Shown piece by piece: positions 17,129-27,027 of a DNA stretch of 64,000 nucleotides (position 1 is the stretch's first letter; every line of letters begins with the position of its first letter). Below the pieces are notes generated by a model. It did no database searches. It was not told the DNA's origin and saw only the letters and a list, made by a program, of their open reading frames with translations. The stretch comes from Ruegeria sp. SCSIO 43209 (GTDB lineage: Bacteria; Pseudomonadota; Alphaproteobacteria; Rhodobacterales; Rhodobacteraceae): the NCBI RefSeq assembly GCF_019904295.1, contig NZ_CP065359.1:3346001-3410000 (forward strand), written 5' to 3'. The position numbers were made by a program, and so were the translations under genes.

Positions 17129-18091
17129 TTATTCCTCCTTGAGTGGGCGACCCAGCAGGGCCTGAATCGCGTCGGTGACACTGTAGGCACCGCTGCTGAG
17201 TTTCGCCACCGTTGCGCTGATGGGCATGTCTAACCCTTCGCTCGCTGCGATTTCGGACATGGCCTGCGCAGTGGCGACACCTTCGACGGTTGTTGTGGTG
17301 TCAAATGGCTTGTTTAGACCCAAACAAAGGCCAAAACGATAGTTTCGCGACAATTCGGATGAGCAGGTTAGAACCAGATCACCCAGCCCCGATAGCCCCA
17401 TCAGCGTATCGGGCCGTGCCCCGCGCTGGGCGGCAAAGCGCTGCATCTCGGCAAATCCGCGCGTGATCAACGCAGCGCGGGCGCTATCGCCAAGCCCTGC
17501 ACCAATGGCCGCGCCGCAACCAATAGCCATCACATTCTTTAGCGCTCCACCTAGCTCTGCCCCGATGGTATCGGCGGTACGATAAAGACGCAGATTGGCA
17601 GTTGTCAGCTCTTGCTGAAGCGCTTCACCCAGTTCGGCATCATCACAAGCCAGCGTCAACGCCGTAGGCAAACCGCGCGCGATATCATCGGCAAAGCTGG
17701 GGCCAGTCAGCAAGGCCGGAAGTGCGTCCGGAACGGTTTGACGGATGACTGCAATGGGACCCAGCCCCGTGGACAGTTCGATCCCCTTGCAGCAAGCCAC
17801 CAAAACCTTGCCACCCAGTTCGCCGGTATATTGCGTCAACGCATCGCGCAGCTTTTGCATTGGGACGGCCAGTAACAACACATCGGATTGCGCCGCTTGT
17901 TCAAATTCAGCTGTCACTGAAACACTGGCGGGCAGTGTAACGCCCGGCAATCGTCGCGGGTTCTCGCGCCCGTGCCGCATCTGCGCTGCTTGCTCGGCAT
18001 CTCGTGACCAGAGAGTTACAGGCCCATTGCCCGCCAAAGATATCGCCAGAGCGGTTCCAAATGCGCCAGAACCAAGGACGGCCACGCTCAT
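17129..18091 (-). CDS. gpsA: Glycerol-3-phosphate dehydrogenase [NAD(P)+]
   Basis: The 320-residue enzyme reduces dihydroxyacetone phosphate to sn-glycerol-3-phosphate, the backbone of phospholipids. The Rossmann motif [17 protein letters not shown] starts at residue 4. The substrate domain has the catalytic Lys in [13 protein letters not shown] and the [19 protein letters not shown] signature. Length is normal for GpsA. The ATG overlaps the tsaD stop (ATGA), a frequent tsaD-gpsA arrangement in Alphaproteobacteria. Confidence 0.95.
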   Translation of the reverse strand: MSVAVLGSGAFGTALAISLAGNGPVTLWSRDAEQAAQMRHGRENPRRLPGVTLPASVSVTAEFEQAAQSDVLLLAVPMQKLRDALTQYTGELGGKVLVACCKGIELSTGLGPIAVIRQTVPDALPALLTGPSFADDIARGLPTALTLACDDAELGEALQQELTTANLRLYRTADTIGAELGGALKNVMAIGCGAAIGAGLGDSARAALITRGFAEMQRFAAQRGARPDTLMGLSGLGDLVLTCSSELSRNYRFGLCLGLNKPFDTTTTVEGVATAQAMSEIAASEGLDMPISATVAKLSSGAYSVTDAIQALLGRPLKEE

Positions 18092-19185
18092 GCCTTGGCC
18101 CCTTTTTTGCCGCTACCCAGCATTGCAGGGCTGGTTTGATCCAAGGGCCAGCGGGGCCGCGCCGTCAGGTCCAACCCATCTCGTGCACCGGTGCGGAATC
18201 GTTCCATACCCGCATAGGCGATCATTGCGGCATTATCAGTGCACAAAGCCAGCGGAGGGGCAGTAAATCGGGCGCCCATTTCCGCAGAAACAGTCTCTAA
18301 TGCTGAGCGAATAGCGGAATTTGCTGCGACACCCCCGGCAACGGCAATAACCGGTTCTGACGGTGATGTCTCAAGATACTGGGCAATCGCGCGGCGGGTT
18401 TTCTCAGCTAAGGTATCAACAATAGCCTGCTGAAAACCGGCACACAGATCAGCGCGATCTTGTCGGGTCAGCCCCCCTTTTTCGGCTACGACCTTATCCC
18501 GCATCCGCATCAGCGCGGTCTTGAGTCCCGAAAAAGACAGGTCACATCCGGGGCGATCCAGAAGGGGCCGGGGAAGGCGGAAACGTTTGGCATCACCCGC
18601 GCGCGCCTCAGCCTCGACCGAGGGGCCACCGGGTTGCGGCAGACCCAACAGACGGGCGGTCTTGTCAAAGGCTTCTCCGGGGGCATCGTCGATCGTCCCC
18701 CCAAGGCGGGTGAACTGTTCCGGTCCATGAGCGATCAGATATTGGCAGTGACCACCCGAGACCAGCAGCATCAGGTAGGGAAAAGCAATCTCGTCGGTCA
18801 GTCTTGGTGTCAGCGCGTGCCCGGCCAAATGGTTCACCCCGATTAGCGGCAACCCGGTTGCTGCGCTTAGGCCCTTTGCGCACATCACGCCGGATATTAC
18901 GCCGCCAATTAAGCCGGGACCGGCGGTGACAGCGATAGCGTCCAGATCATCTAAGCCAATTTCGGCGTGTGTTAGAGCCTGTTTGATGCAAATATCCAGC
19001 TTTTCCGCATGCGCACGCGCTGCGATCTCAGGCACAACGCCACCATAGGCGCTGTGCAACTCAGTCTGGCCATGCACCACGGATGACAGGATCTCGGCCC
19101 CTACGCCTGTGCCCTGCCGCACAACGGCGGCTGCGGTATCGTCGCAGCTGCTTTCCAGTCCAAGGACGGTAAGTGTTTGCACCAT
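18088..19185 (-). CDS. tsaD: TsaD, tRNA threonylcarbamoyladenosine transferase
   Basis: The 365-residue ASKHA-fold enzyme transfers the threonylcarbamoyl group to A37 of tRNA. It has [15 protein letters not shown] at the N-terminus, the iron-binding HxxxH as NHLAGHAL, the nucleotide segment [28 protein letters not shown] and the C-terminal [14 protein letters not shown] 19185 is chosen; 71 further upstream codons are open but run antisense into hemD. Its partner tsaE is at 4866-5336. It is transcribed divergently from hemD with about 85 bases between. Confidence 0.96.
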   Translation of the reverse strand: MVQTLTVLGLESSCDDTAAAVVRQGTGVGAEILSSVVHGQTELHSAYGGVVPEIAARAHAEKLDICIKQALTHAEIGLDDLDAIAVTAGPGLIGGVISGVMCAKGLSAATGLPLIGVNHLAGHALTPRLTDEIAFPYLMLLVSGGHCQYLIAHGPEQFTRLGGTIDDAPGEAFDKTARLLGLPQPGGPSVEAEARAGDAKRFRLPRPLLDRPGCDLSFSGLKTALMRMRDKVVAEKGGLTRQDRADLCAGFQQAIVDTLAEKTRRAIAQYLETSPSEPVIAVAGGVAANSAIRSALETVSAEMGARFTAPPLALCTDNAAMIAYAGMERFRTGARDGLDLTARPRWPLDQTSPAMLGSGKKGAKA

Positions 19186-19270
19186 AGGCCTGATCCGTTG
19201 CATCATGATTGCCAAGCGGGGTATCACCCCGCGCGGATGCAAACAATCCCAAGGCCGAAGGCGCCGACCG

Positions 19271-19996
19271 TTGTATTTGTTGATGACCCGCCCTCGCGCC
19301 GCCTCGGACAGGTTCGTTGCGCAACTGCCGGACCACATTCGGCCGCAAGTCGCGGTTATCCATTCACCCTTGTTAAAGATCGAACCGCTGGGTGTCATGG
19401 TTGAGTCCGATGATTCTGCTGGACTGATCTTTTCCTCGGCAAATGGCGTAAACGCCGCCGCCGTATTGAATGTGGAACGCAGCCTGCCCGCCTATTGCGT
19501 TGGTCCGGTGACCACGCAGGCAGCGCAGGCGGCAGGGTGGGATGCTCAGATGCTGGGTGCGACGGCCGAAGGGCTGGTGGCCAATCTGCTGAAACTCAAG
19601 CCAAACAGCCCGCTGCTGCATCTGCGCGGAGAACACAGCCGTGGCAACGTGGCCGCGCGTTTGACTGAATCCGGGCTGACCACCCGAGAACAGCCGATTT
19701 ATCGACAGCAACTTCTGCCGCTGAGTGATGAGGCTTCCCACGCCGCCGAGGGTGATCAGCCCATCATCGCCCCGCTATTTTCACCCCGCACAGCGCGACA
19801 ATTTGCCGATGTCTGGGCCGGATCTGCGCCTCTGTGGCTGGCCGCGATCAGCGAAGCCACGGCGGAACCCCTTAAAACACTGAGTTTCGAGCGGCTGAAG
19901 ATCGCGGATGAACCGACCCCGGACAAAATGCAGAAAGCCGTGAAAAAACTCGTGAAACACGTGATGCGGGTTGAGAGCGCGCCGGGTGCAGATTAA
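19271..19996 (+). CDS. hemD: Uroporphyrinogen-III synthase
   Basis: The protein of about 241 residues is HemD-like. It begins with the strand [14 protein letters not shown], has [42 protein letters not shown] and a C-terminal second domain ([30 protein letters not shown]). HemD closes hydroxymethylbilane to uroporphyrinogen III. A TTG at 19271 is preferred as start because it keeps the first beta strand; ATG 19283 is the alternative. It leads the heme block hemD-mic60-hemY. Confidence 0.83.
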   Translation: MYLLMTRPRAASDRFVAQLPDHIRPQVAVIHSPLLKIEPLGVMVESDDSAGLIFSSANGVNAAAVLNVERSLPAYCVGPVTTQAAQAAGWDAQMLGATAEGLVANLLKLKPNSPLLHLRGEHSRGNVAARLTESGLTTREQPIYRQQLLPLSDEASHAAEGDQPIIAPLFSPRTARQFADVWAGSAPLWLAAISEATAEPLKTLSFERLKIADEPTPDKMQKAVKKLVKHVMRVESAPGAD

Positions 19997-20050
19997 CTTG
20001 GGTTAGTCTGTTGTTCATGTGTTTTGGGAATCGATAAGGGGATTAACGCG

Positions 20051-21385
20051 GTGGCTGATAAGAAGAAACCCGATCAGGAACCGGTCGAAGACCCCAGCGT
20101 CGAAGAGGTGGTAGAAGCCGCCGAGACCGAAAGTGATGCAGTGTCGGATGAGAAATCCGTTGACGCGGATAACGCTGCGGACGAATTGACTTCCGAAGCC
20201 GAAGCCGAAGCCGAAGCCGAAGCCGAAGCCGAAGCCGAAGCCGAAGCCGAAGCCGAAGCCGAAGCCGAAGCCGAAGCCGAAGCCGAAGCCGAAGCCGAAG
20301 CCGAAGCCGAAGCCGAAGCCGAAGCCGAAGCCGAAGCCGAAGCCGAAGCCGAAGCCGAAGCCCTGAACAGGGCCGAGCCGACCGAAGAAAAGCTGATCGA
20401 ACGCACAGTCGAAAAACGCGGTGGGTTTGTTCCGGCTTTGTTGGGCGGGGTTATTGCTGCAGGCCTCGGATTTGCTGCAGGCAACAGCGGGTTATTGTCT
20501 CAAGGAGCAGATAGCTCGGACGCAATTTCCGCGCTCGAGTCGAAGCTGGCGGAACAATCCGATCAGATTGCCCAACTGACAAAAACTCTTGCTGAAGGCC
20601 CCGATGTCTCGGGCTTGTCAGATCAGATCAAGGCGTTGTCGGATAAGCTTGCTCCGGTCGAAAGCGATCTGACTGCCGTGAAGAGCAGTGTTGATGGCCT
20701 GACCGGCAAGGTCGACCCGCTTGAGGAACGCCTGACCGCGCTTGAGAAACAGCCGCTTGAAGCAAATGTCTCGCCCGAGGCCACAGCCGCGTTCGAGGCA
20801 GAATTGAAGAAACTACAGGATTCTCTGGCCGCTCAGCGTAGCGAAGTGGAAAAGATGGTCTCAGACGCGCAGGCTTTAGAGGCTAAAGCTTCGGCCGAAG
20901 CGCGCGCGGCGACCAACGCTGCCATCCTGTCGCGTTTGCATGGTCAATTGGATGCCGGTCAACCCTATGAAGATTTGGTCTCTGAACTGAAAGCCGGTGG
21001 TGTCGATGTACCCGATGCTTTGGCTGCATCTTCGAAGGACGGAGTTGAGACGCTTTCGGCGCTGCGCAGCTCGTTTGCCCCCGCAGCCCGCGCCGCACTG
21101 GCGGATGCCCGTGATGCCGATAAAGGCACCGGCTTGGTTGCTTTCTTGCAGCGCCAGACAGGCGCGCGGTCGGTGACCCCGCAAGAGGGCGACGATCCGG
21201 ACGCGGTCTTGTCGCGTGCTCAGGCGGCGTTGGCGGATGGTGATGTCTCAAAGGCGCTGACCGAATTGAAATCCCTGCCCGAAGCGGCACAAACCGCATT
21301 GGCGGATTGGGCGCAGGCGGCGCAGACGCGGGTCTCAGCCGTCGAGGCCGCAAACACGCTTGCTTCAAGCCTGAACTCGAACTGA
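20051..21385 (+). CDS. Mic60/mitofilin-family inner-membrane protein
   Basis: The 444-residue protein starts at GTG 20051 (AAGGGG ten bases upstream). In order it has an acidic N-terminus, a 56-residue run of alternating Glu-Ala (residues 49-104) and a membrane segment at about 126-147 (GFVPALLGGVIAAGLGFAAG). A coiled coil follows (about 155-300, heptads such as SDQIAQLTKTLAE), then a C-terminal mitofilin-like domain (FAPAARAALADARDAD onward). Alphaproteobacterial Mic60 homologues lie beside hemD and hemY and shape intracytoplasmic membranes, so both context and architecture agree. Most of the protein would be periplasmic. Confidence 0.82.
   Translation: MADKKKPDQEPVEDPSVEEVVEAAETESDAVSDEKSVDADNAADELTSEAEAEAEAEAEAEAEAEAEAEAEAEAEAEAEAEAEAEAEAEAEAEAEAEAEAEAEALNRAEPTEEKLIERTVEKRGGFVPALLGGVIAAGLGFAAGNSGLLSQGADSSDAISALESKLAEQSDQIAQLTKTLAEGPDVSGLSDQIKALSDKLAPVESDLTAVKSSVDGLTGKVDPLEERLTALEKQPLEANVSPEATAAFEAELKKLQDSLAAQRSEVEKMVSDAQALEAKASAEARAATNAAILSRLHGQLDAGQPYEDLVSELKAGGVDVPDALAASSKDGVETLSALRSSFAPAARAALADARDADKGTGLVAFLQRQTGARSVTPQEGDDPDAVLSRAQAALADGDVSKALTELKSLPEAAQTALADWAQAAQTRVSAVEAANTLASSLNSN
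20195..20362 (+). repeat. 28 perfect GAAGCC hexamers coding (Glu-Ala)28
   Basis: A pure 6-base tandem repeat spans 168 bases, with no variant unit and a single codon choice for each residue. It lies in frame inside the Mic60-like gene, so copy-number changes alter length by two residues without frameshift. The uniformity points to recent expansion by slippage. The assembled copy number could be affected by read length. Confidence 0.97.
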
Positions 21386-21395
21386 AGGACCTGCC

Positions 21396-22907
21396 ATGCT
21401 GTGGTCATTGTTAAAGATCCTTGTTTTTGTTGCGATTATCGGCCTGCTGGCCATGGGTGCCGGGTTCTTGATGGAATCATCCGGCGGCGTGCAGATCACC
21501 GTCGCAGGCACCGAATACACACTGGGCCCGCTGCAATCAGTGATCGCGCTGGGCGTGCTGGTGTTTGCGGTCTGGTTGTTCTTCAAGCTGCTTACGCTGC
21601 TGATCGCCACGCTGAAATTCCTAAACGGTGATGAAACCGCCCTTTCACGTTATTTCGATCGCAGTCGGGAAAAGCGAGGATATCAGGCGCTGGCGGACGG
21701 GTTGATGGCGCTGGCCTCGGGTGAGGGGCGCGTGGCGATGACCAAGGCCAATAAGGCCGAGAAGCTGCTCAACAATCCGGAACTGACCAATTTGCTGGTG
21801 GCGCAGGCAGCCGAGATGACCGGTGATACCAAGAAAGCGTCCGAGACTTACAAGAAGCTGGTCACCAACAACGCCACGCGATTTGTCGGTGTGCGCGGGA
21901 TCATGAAGCAAAAGCTGGCCGAAGGCGATGATGAAACCGCGCGCAAGCTGGCCGAGAAGGCTCTGGCCCTCAAACCCCGGCATGAAGAAACGCAGGATGT
22001 GCTGTTGAACCTGCAGACCAAAGCGCAGGATTGGGCCGGTGCGCGGTCCACGTTGACCTCGAAGCTGAAGGCCGGGTATTTGCCGCGCGACGTGTTCAAA
22101 CGGCGCGACGCAGTCCTGGCTTTGTCCGAGGCCAAAGTGCTGCTGGACGACACGGCGACGGTCGAACAGCAGGAACATGCGATTGAGGCAAACCGCCTTT
22201 CACCCGATCTTGTCCCAGCAGCCGCCATGGCCGCGCGCGCCTATATCGAAAAGGGCAAACCGCGTGCAGCCACCAAGATTCTGAAAAAGGCGTGGGAAGT
22301 ACAGCCTCACCCCGATCTGGCCCATGCCTTTGCCGAGATTGTGCCAGACGAAACACCTGAACAGCGGATCAAGCGGTTCACCGCTTTGACCCGCATTCAT
22401 TCAGAGAATATGGAAACACGCCTGATTTTGGCCGAGCTGAACATCGTAGCCGAAGACTTCCCCGAAGCGCGACGCGCGCTGGGTGATGTTGTCGAAAAGC
22501 AGGGGGATGCACGGGCCTACACGCTGATGGCTGCGATTGAACGGGGCGAGGGCGCCTCGGACGCGGTGGTTCAGGGTTGGCTGGCCAAGGCGCTGAACGC
22601 ACCGCGCGGGCCGCAATGGGTCTGCACCAATTGCCACGACATTCAGCCTGAATGGGGACCGGTGTGCCAGAACTGCGGCAGCTTCGATACGCTCAGTTGG
22701 CAGACGCCTCAGACGCCCGAGATTGCTAGTGCGACGGGTGTGCACATGCTGCCTCTGATCGTTGGCGCGCTTGAGGATCAATCAGAGGCTGAAGAGGCAG
22801 AGGAACCTGAAGAAAGTGCTGAAGAGTCACTTGAAGAGCCGGTCGAAGAGGACATGATCGAGGGAAAGGCTGAGCCGGTCACGGAGGAAGTCGCGCGACA
22901 GACCTAA
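21396..22907 (+). CDS. hemY: HemY-like TPR membrane protein
   Basis: The 503-residue protein has two N-terminal membrane helices (about 3-27 and 45-68), the HemY N-domain signature FDRSREKRGYQALADGLMALA, TPR-like helices through about residue 400 and a C-terminal zinc-ribbon-like segment (WVCTNCHD...PVCQNCGSF, four Cys). A very acidic tail (about 450-503) follows. Despite the name it is not protoporphyrinogen oxidase; it is the conserved inner-membrane protein of proteobacterial heme operons, of uncertain role. It lies ten bases after mic60 and is probably cotranscribed. Confidence 0.88.
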   Translation: MLWSLLKILVFVAIIGLLAMGAGFLMESSGGVQITVAGTEYTLGPLQSVIALGVLVFAVWLFFKLLTLLIATLKFLNGDETALSRYFDRSREKRGYQALADGLMALASGEGRVAMTKANKAEKLLNNPELTNLLVAQAAEMTGDTKKASETYKKLVTNNATRFVGVRGIMKQKLAEGDDETARKLAEKALALKPRHEETQDVLLNLQTKAQDWAGARSTLTSKLKAGYLPRDVFKRRDAVLALSEAKVLLDDTATVEQQEHAIEANRLSPDLVPAAAMAARAYIEKGKPRAATKILKKAWEVQPHPDLAHAFAEIVPDETPEQRIKRFTALTRIHSENMETRLILAELNIVAEDFPEARRALGDVVEKQGDARAYTLMAAIERGEGASDAVVQGWLAKALNAPRGPQWVCTNCHDIQPEWGPVCQNCGSFDTLSWQTPQTPEIASATGVHMLPLIVGALEDQSEAEEAEEPEESAEESLEEPVEEDMIEGKAEPVTEEVARQT

Positions 22908-23034
22908 CGCGCGGTCTCGGCGTTGAAAGCGTCGTTCCGCAGCTTAAACAACCCGGCCCACCGATTCTGATTAAGGGCGACCAAAGCCATTATGTGCTAT
23001 CGGCTGTCGTCGGCGACACCGGCACACAAGACGA

Positions 23035-23784
23035 CTAAACCGATCCCGGCGGGTTCTGCACGTCCAGATAACGTTCGGCCGGAATCCTCACGAGACCTTT
23101 GATCCCCAAGGCAGTACGATCCGCATCATCCAACTGCGCAATCGCCCGTTCAACCGCTGTAAAAATCGCTTGCTGATCGTTACCCTCCGCAGTGATCAAT
23201 GGCAGGCTAGGCGTCGGGTCCGTCCACTCTAACACCCGCAGAGATGCGGCAAACTCTTCATACTCAGCCATCAATCGCCAAGAAACCGCATCAAGGGCGG
23301 CGATATCTGCGTGACCTTCCGCAACGGACTGCGCCGACTTCAGGTGACCTTCGGTTTGCACACGGTGTTTGAACCAAAAGCCATGCGGCTCAAGATGCCA
23401 ATAAGGCGCGGCGTAGCCAGATTGCGAAAATGTCTGGTTGTAAGCGAACACCGCTTCCCGAAACGCCATCAGATTTGTGCGTGGATCATCGGCGCGCACG
23501 ACCAGAGCACTGCGGTAATAGCCGGGCGGGCACCCGTCGAGACCATAGTCTGGCGTGCCAACCAACGCGACCTTATCGTGTAGCCATGTCCGGTACGGCA
23601 TGCCGCAAGTCTGGCTCAGCACCAGTTCCGGGTGCTGCCAGACCGAGAATTCCTCGGCGTCCTGCGACAGATGCTCAGGGCTCTCGATCCCGGCGCGGTT
23701 CAGATTGTCACGGATGAGGTTCCAGTATCGCAGATGTGCCTCATCAAGCTGAGGGCGGGCATACATCATCAGGCTTGCGATCAT
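23035..23784 (-). CDS. PhnD-like binding protein without signal peptide
   Basis: The 249-residue protein has the phosphate/phosphonate-binding (PhnD-like, PF12974 type) fold: VLSQTCGMPYRTWLHDKVAL, the SALVVRADDPRT strand, the YWHLEPHGFWFKHRVQTEGHLKSA region and AEGHADIAALDAVSWRLM. No N-terminal signal peptide or lipobox is seen (MIASLMMYARPQLDEAHLRY), so it may remain in the cytoplasm. Its start overlaps the response-regulator stop by four bases, tying it to the two-component system. I infer a sensory or accessory role rather than transport. The ligand is unknown. Confidence 0.75.
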   Translation of the reverse strand: MIASLMMYARPQLDEAHLRYWNLIRDNLNRAGIESPEHLSQDAEEFSVWQHPELVLSQTCGMPYRTWLHDKVALVGTPDYGLDGCPPGYYRSALVVRADDPRTNLMAFREAVFAYNQTFSQSGYAAPYWHLEPHGFWFKHRVQTEGHLKSAQSVAEGHADIAALDAVSWRLMAEYEEFAASLRVLEWTDPTPSLPLITAEGNDQQAIFTAVERAIAQLDDADRTALGIKGLVRIPAERYLDVQNPPGSV

Positions 23785-24398
23785 TGCATCTGCCCGAACA
23801 GTTCATACAGCTCTATCGTGGTTTTCACGCCGACCTTTTGCTGTATGCGCCCGCGATGAATTTCTACTGTGCGGGGGCTGATACCCAAGGCAGTTGCGAT
23901 CTCTTTGCTCGACGTGCGCGCGGGGTGGGTCAGAATATGTTGCAAGACCTGCTCCTCGCGGTCGGTCAAAAGTCTGCGCTTGTCCGCAAGCATCTGACGT
24001 CGCGATTTCTCGGCGCGCAGACGGTCGCCTATTTCAAACGCGGCCTGTATCCGTTCGATCAGCACCTGCAGGTCAAAGGGTTTTTCCAGAAAATCAATTG
24101 CACCCGCCTTGGTGGCCCGCACGGATTCCGGAATGCCGCCATGACCCGAGATGAAAATGACCGGTATGGTCGACTCGCGCCGGTTCAGATGTTCCTGCAA
24201 TTCCAGCCCGTCCATCCCGGGCATGCCATAGTCCAGGATCAGGCAACCTTTTGCATCCTCATGCACCTGATTCAGAAATGTCTGCGCATCGGCAAAATGC
24301 TCGACCCTTAGTCCGCGTTTGCTGAGCGACCGAGATAAGGCGACGCGCACATCTTCATCGTCATCGACGATATAAACGACCAGCGGCTCAAAGGTCAT
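23781..24398 (-). CDS. LuxR/FixJ-type response regulator
   Basis: The 205-residue regulator has a receiver domain with the acidic pocket VDDDEDVR, phospho-acceptor Asp56 (CLILDYGMPGMDG) and Lys in FLEKPFDL. A LuxR-type helix-turn-helix follows at about 140-200 (LTDREEQVLQHIL, SSKEIATALGISPRTVEIHR). It overlaps the upstream kinase gene by four bases and is its obvious partner. The dyad at 26875-26896 between the kinase and the TRAP genes is a likely binding site. Confidence 0.92.
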   Translation of the reverse strand: MTFEPLVVYIVDDDEDVRVALSRSLSKRGLRVEHFADAQTFLNQVHEDAKGCLILDYGMPGMDGLELQEHLNRRESTIPVIFISGHGGIPESVRATKAGAIDFLEKPFDLQVLIERIQAAFEIGDRLRAEKSRRQMLADKRRLLTDREEQVLQHILTHPARTSSKEIATALGISPRTVEIHRGRIQQKVGVKTTIELYELFGQMQ

Positions 24399-26785
24399 GC
24401 GTGATCCTCCTTGGGCTGATCGCGGCGCTGCAGGGTGAAACAGAAGCGCGCCCCGGACGTCTCAGTAGGCTCGTACCAAATGGCTCCGTCATTGGCTTTG
24501 ACGATGGTCCGACAAATGGACAGGCCCAGCCCCATCCCGTCGGTCTTCTGGGTGTCAAACGAGTTGAACAAGGTGACACCATCGCTAATCCCGGGCCCGT
24601 TATCCTCAACCCGCACCTCGACCAGTTCATCGCTAGTCTTTGTAGTGATGGTGATTTTACCCTTGCCATCCGGATCCAGGGCCAAGGCGTCGATCGCGTT
24701 GCGCAACAGGTTAACCAGAACCTGAGCGATCTGCGTCCGGTTTCCGATGACAAGAGGAAGGTCGGTTTCTTCATAAAGCAGCTTGATCTCGTGTAACTTC
24801 GCCTCGGCGTCCATCAGGCTGACGGTTTGCCGGATCAACCCGTTCAGTTCAAACGGAGTCTGACGTCCGCGATCCTTACGCACCACATCACGCAGGGCGC
24901 GGATGATGTCGCCCGCACGGCGCGACTGGCGGTCGATATCCGAAAGGATTTCTATAACCTCAGGATCGGGATCGCCGATTTCATCCAGCGTGATCTTCGC
25001 GGCGTCGACATTATAGGAAATCGCGCTTAGCGGTTGGTTCAGCTCATGCGCCAGCCCCGAGGCCATCTCGCCCATCAGGTTGACCCGTGCCACATGGGAC
25101 AAATCGCGGCTGAGGCGGCTTACTTCATCCTCGGCCTGCTTTCGATCGCTGACGTTGTCGATAATGGCAACCGCATGATCAGGGGTCCCGCTTTCATCGC
25201 GGATGAGGATGGCATTGACCCGCAACCAGATGGGGGATCCGTCTTTTCGGATAAACTGGTTCTCGGCGATGAACTCGGAATCCTGCAGCAGGGTTTCGCG
25301 GAACTTGACCGCGATCTGCTGTTCGTCTTCCGGCAGGATGTCGGCCAGCGTCATCCTCTCCAATTCATCCGGCTGATATCCCATGATATCGCACAGCTGT
25401 TCGTTGGTCCGCAGAAACCGCCCCGTTTCGGGCGAGATCTGCGCCATCCCGCGCGAGGCCAGATCGAAGGTGCGGCCATAGGCGGTTTCGAACCGTTGCC
25501 GTTGTCGAACTTCCTGTGTCAGAGCCGCACCGGTATCTTCCAGCTCGCGATAGGGGCTGTGCAGGCCTTCTTCGGTGGTGATCTCTCCGCTGCGCAATTG
25601 CTGGCTCTGGCTGGCAAAGGTGCGCACAGGGGCATAGATCCGGTCGGCCATGGCCAAACCAATTGCGCCCGTCAGAATGGCAATGGCAAGCGCGATCCAG
25701 ACGCCTTGCGTCCGGTTCTTCTTGATCTCGCCAATAAAGTTGTCCTCGGCCGCATAAAGCCCGATCAACCAACGCAGCCCCGGCTCGGACACCTCGATAA
25801 GCATCGCCACATAGTCCTGACCGTTCAGCTGGAAATCGGTATGAACCGGTCCTTCCGTGTCGCTCAGACCGGTTTGCACGACATCTCCGAACGCCTTTTG
25901 CGCGATGGGGTCTGCGATTTGGTCCACACGCGTCAGCTCGGGCGCTTCCATATGTGCTTCCTGCCGGATCAGCACCAGCGTTGGATGCGCCAGCACCGCG
26001 CCATTTTCGTTCAGAACCAGCGCGGCACCGCGTCGTTCCGACCAGATGTCCAGCAGGAACCCCGACAGGGCGTCGATCTGGATATCGACACCCAAAATGG
26101 CACGGATAGCTCCGGTATCGTCCAATATGGGGACACTATAAGTGATCCCCGGCTGGCGCGTGGTGAAGAAGATATAAGGCTCTGTCCAGATCGGTGCTTT
26201 GGCTTCGGTCACCATTCTGAACCAGGGCCGGGTGCGCGCTTCATAGGTGTCAGTCTGGGTAGTGGCCGTTTCCAGCAATGTGAACTGATCGTTGCGCCAT
26301 TGGAAATCGGCGGGATGTTCCGCGGTGCCGGGCAGGAATGGCGGAACGAACTTGGTGCGATAACGTCCGGGCTCTTCCGCGCGCATGACATAGACAAACC
26401 TGCCCGTCGCATCGGCCAGATACATCCCTGCGAGTTGAGGCGCGACCTGTAGCTGCTGAAAAAAATGGCTTTCCAATACGCCAGGATCGCTGATATCCAG
26501 TACGTCATTTTCAGCAAGTCGCCGAGTTGCATCCAAGGCCTGCCGGGCGGGGTTCAGAAAACTTTTGACTTGGCCGATGACATTGACACTGACTTCGTTC
26601 AGCGATGTTCGGGATTGCCGCAACAGCGCGTTCTCCGAGCTGACAAAGGTCGACAGGATCACCGAAAGGATGGCGATGAACTGCAGCCCACCCAAACACA
26701 GCGCAAGCGTGGCGCGCAGCGATCTTCGCCTGCGGGCTGGCTCAGTGTGGTCCTGGCGTATTTCTTGTTGCCCTGCGTAGTTCAA
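24395..26785 (-). CDS. Cache/PAS sensor histidine kinase
   Basis: The 796-residue kinase has a membrane helix at about 25-48 and a periplasmic double-Cache region at about 50-340 (RTRPWFRMVTEAKAPIWTEP, ITYSVPILDDTGAIRAILGV). A second helix, WIALAIAILTGAIGLAMA, follows. The cytoplasmic part has a HAMP-like stretch, a PAS domain (about 430-545, LCDIMGYQPDELERMTLADI), the H-box GLAHELNQPLSAISYNVDA and the ATPase boxes VNLLRNAIDAL, VEDNGPGISDG and GMGLGLSICRTIV. It senses an external small molecule, presumably the substrate of the divergent TAXI-TRAP transporter. Confidence 0.93.
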   Translation of the reverse strand: MNYAGQQEIRQDHTEPARRRRSLRATLALCLGGLQFIAILSVILSTFVSSENALLRQSRTSLNEVSVNVIGQVKSFLNPARQALDATRRLAENDVLDISDPGVLESHFFQQLQVAPQLAGMYLADATGRFVYVMRAEEPGRYRTKFVPPFLPGTAEHPADFQWRNDQFTLLETATTQTDTYEARTRPWFRMVTEAKAPIWTEPYIFFTTRQPGITYSVPILDDTGAIRAILGVDIQIDALSGFLLDIWSERRGAALVLNENGAVLAHPTLVLIRQEAHMEAPELTRVDQIADPIAQKAFGDVVQTGLSDTEGPVHTDFQLNGQDYVAMLIEVSEPGLRWLIGLYAAEDNFIGEIKKNRTQGVWIALAIAILTGAIGLAMADRIYAPVRTFASQSQQLRSGEITTEEGLHSPYRELEDTGAALTQEVRQRQRFETAYGRTFDLASRGMAQISPETGRFLRTNEQLCDIMGYQPDELERMTLADILPEDEQQIAVKFRETLLQDSEFIAENQFIRKDGSPIWLRVNAILIRDESGTPDHAVAIIDNVSDRKQAEDEVSRLSRDLSHVARVNLMGEMASGLAHELNQPLSAISYNVDAAKITLDEIGDPDPEVIEILSDIDRQSRRAGDIIRALRDVVRKDRGRQTPFELNGLIRQTVSLMDAEAKLHEIKLLYEETDLPLVIGNRTQIAQVLVNLLRNAIDALALDPDGKGKITITTKTSDELVEVRVEDNGPGISDGVTLFNSFDTQKTDGMGLGLSICRTIVKANDGAIWYEPTETSGARFCFTLQRRDQPKEDHA

Positions 26786-26874
26786 TTCTTGTCCAAACGA
26801 CCTTCTGCACGGGTCGGTATCACAGTCACAGAATGTGATCAGTTACCCTCTTTCCCCTATATCTGAATCCAAGC

Positions 26875-26896
26875 CTATACGTAATCTACCGTATAG
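26875..26896. promoter_or_regulatory. CTATACG dyad upstream of TAXI-TRAP operon
   Basis: A perfect 7-bp inverted repeat CTATACG-N8-CGTATAG lies in the 242-base divergent promoter region between the kinase and the TAXI receptor gene. LuxR-family response regulators often bind TACGTA-like two-fold sites, so it is a plausible operator for the regulator at 23781. A second dyad, TCACA-GAA-TGTGA, is at 26826-26838. Confidence 0.5.
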
Positions 26897-27027
26897 ACAC
26901 CTGCTGTTTGGTTTCGCTTTCCTCTTTATCATCGGGGGGCCTGATTCCAGTGCGATTTTTTCTGTTGTGTTCTGAAAGGTTTCAGGCACCCCACAGATCA
27001 AAAAAGACTGACAACAGGAGTGTCAAA

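Noticed and set aside
20195..20362. CRISPR-like or satellite array
   Set aside because: The unit is six bases with no spacers and lies in frame within a gene; it is a coding microsatellite.
25034..26452. Long plus-strand ORF (472 codons) opposite the histidine kinase
   Set aside because: The kinase on the other strand has all boxes in order; this frame is only open because of GC-rich third positions.
26826..26838. CRP/FNR-like site TCACA-GAA-TGTGA
   Set aside because: The half-sites are in the reverse order and with wrong spacing for CRP (TGTGA-N6-TCACA); noted only as an unassigned dyad.
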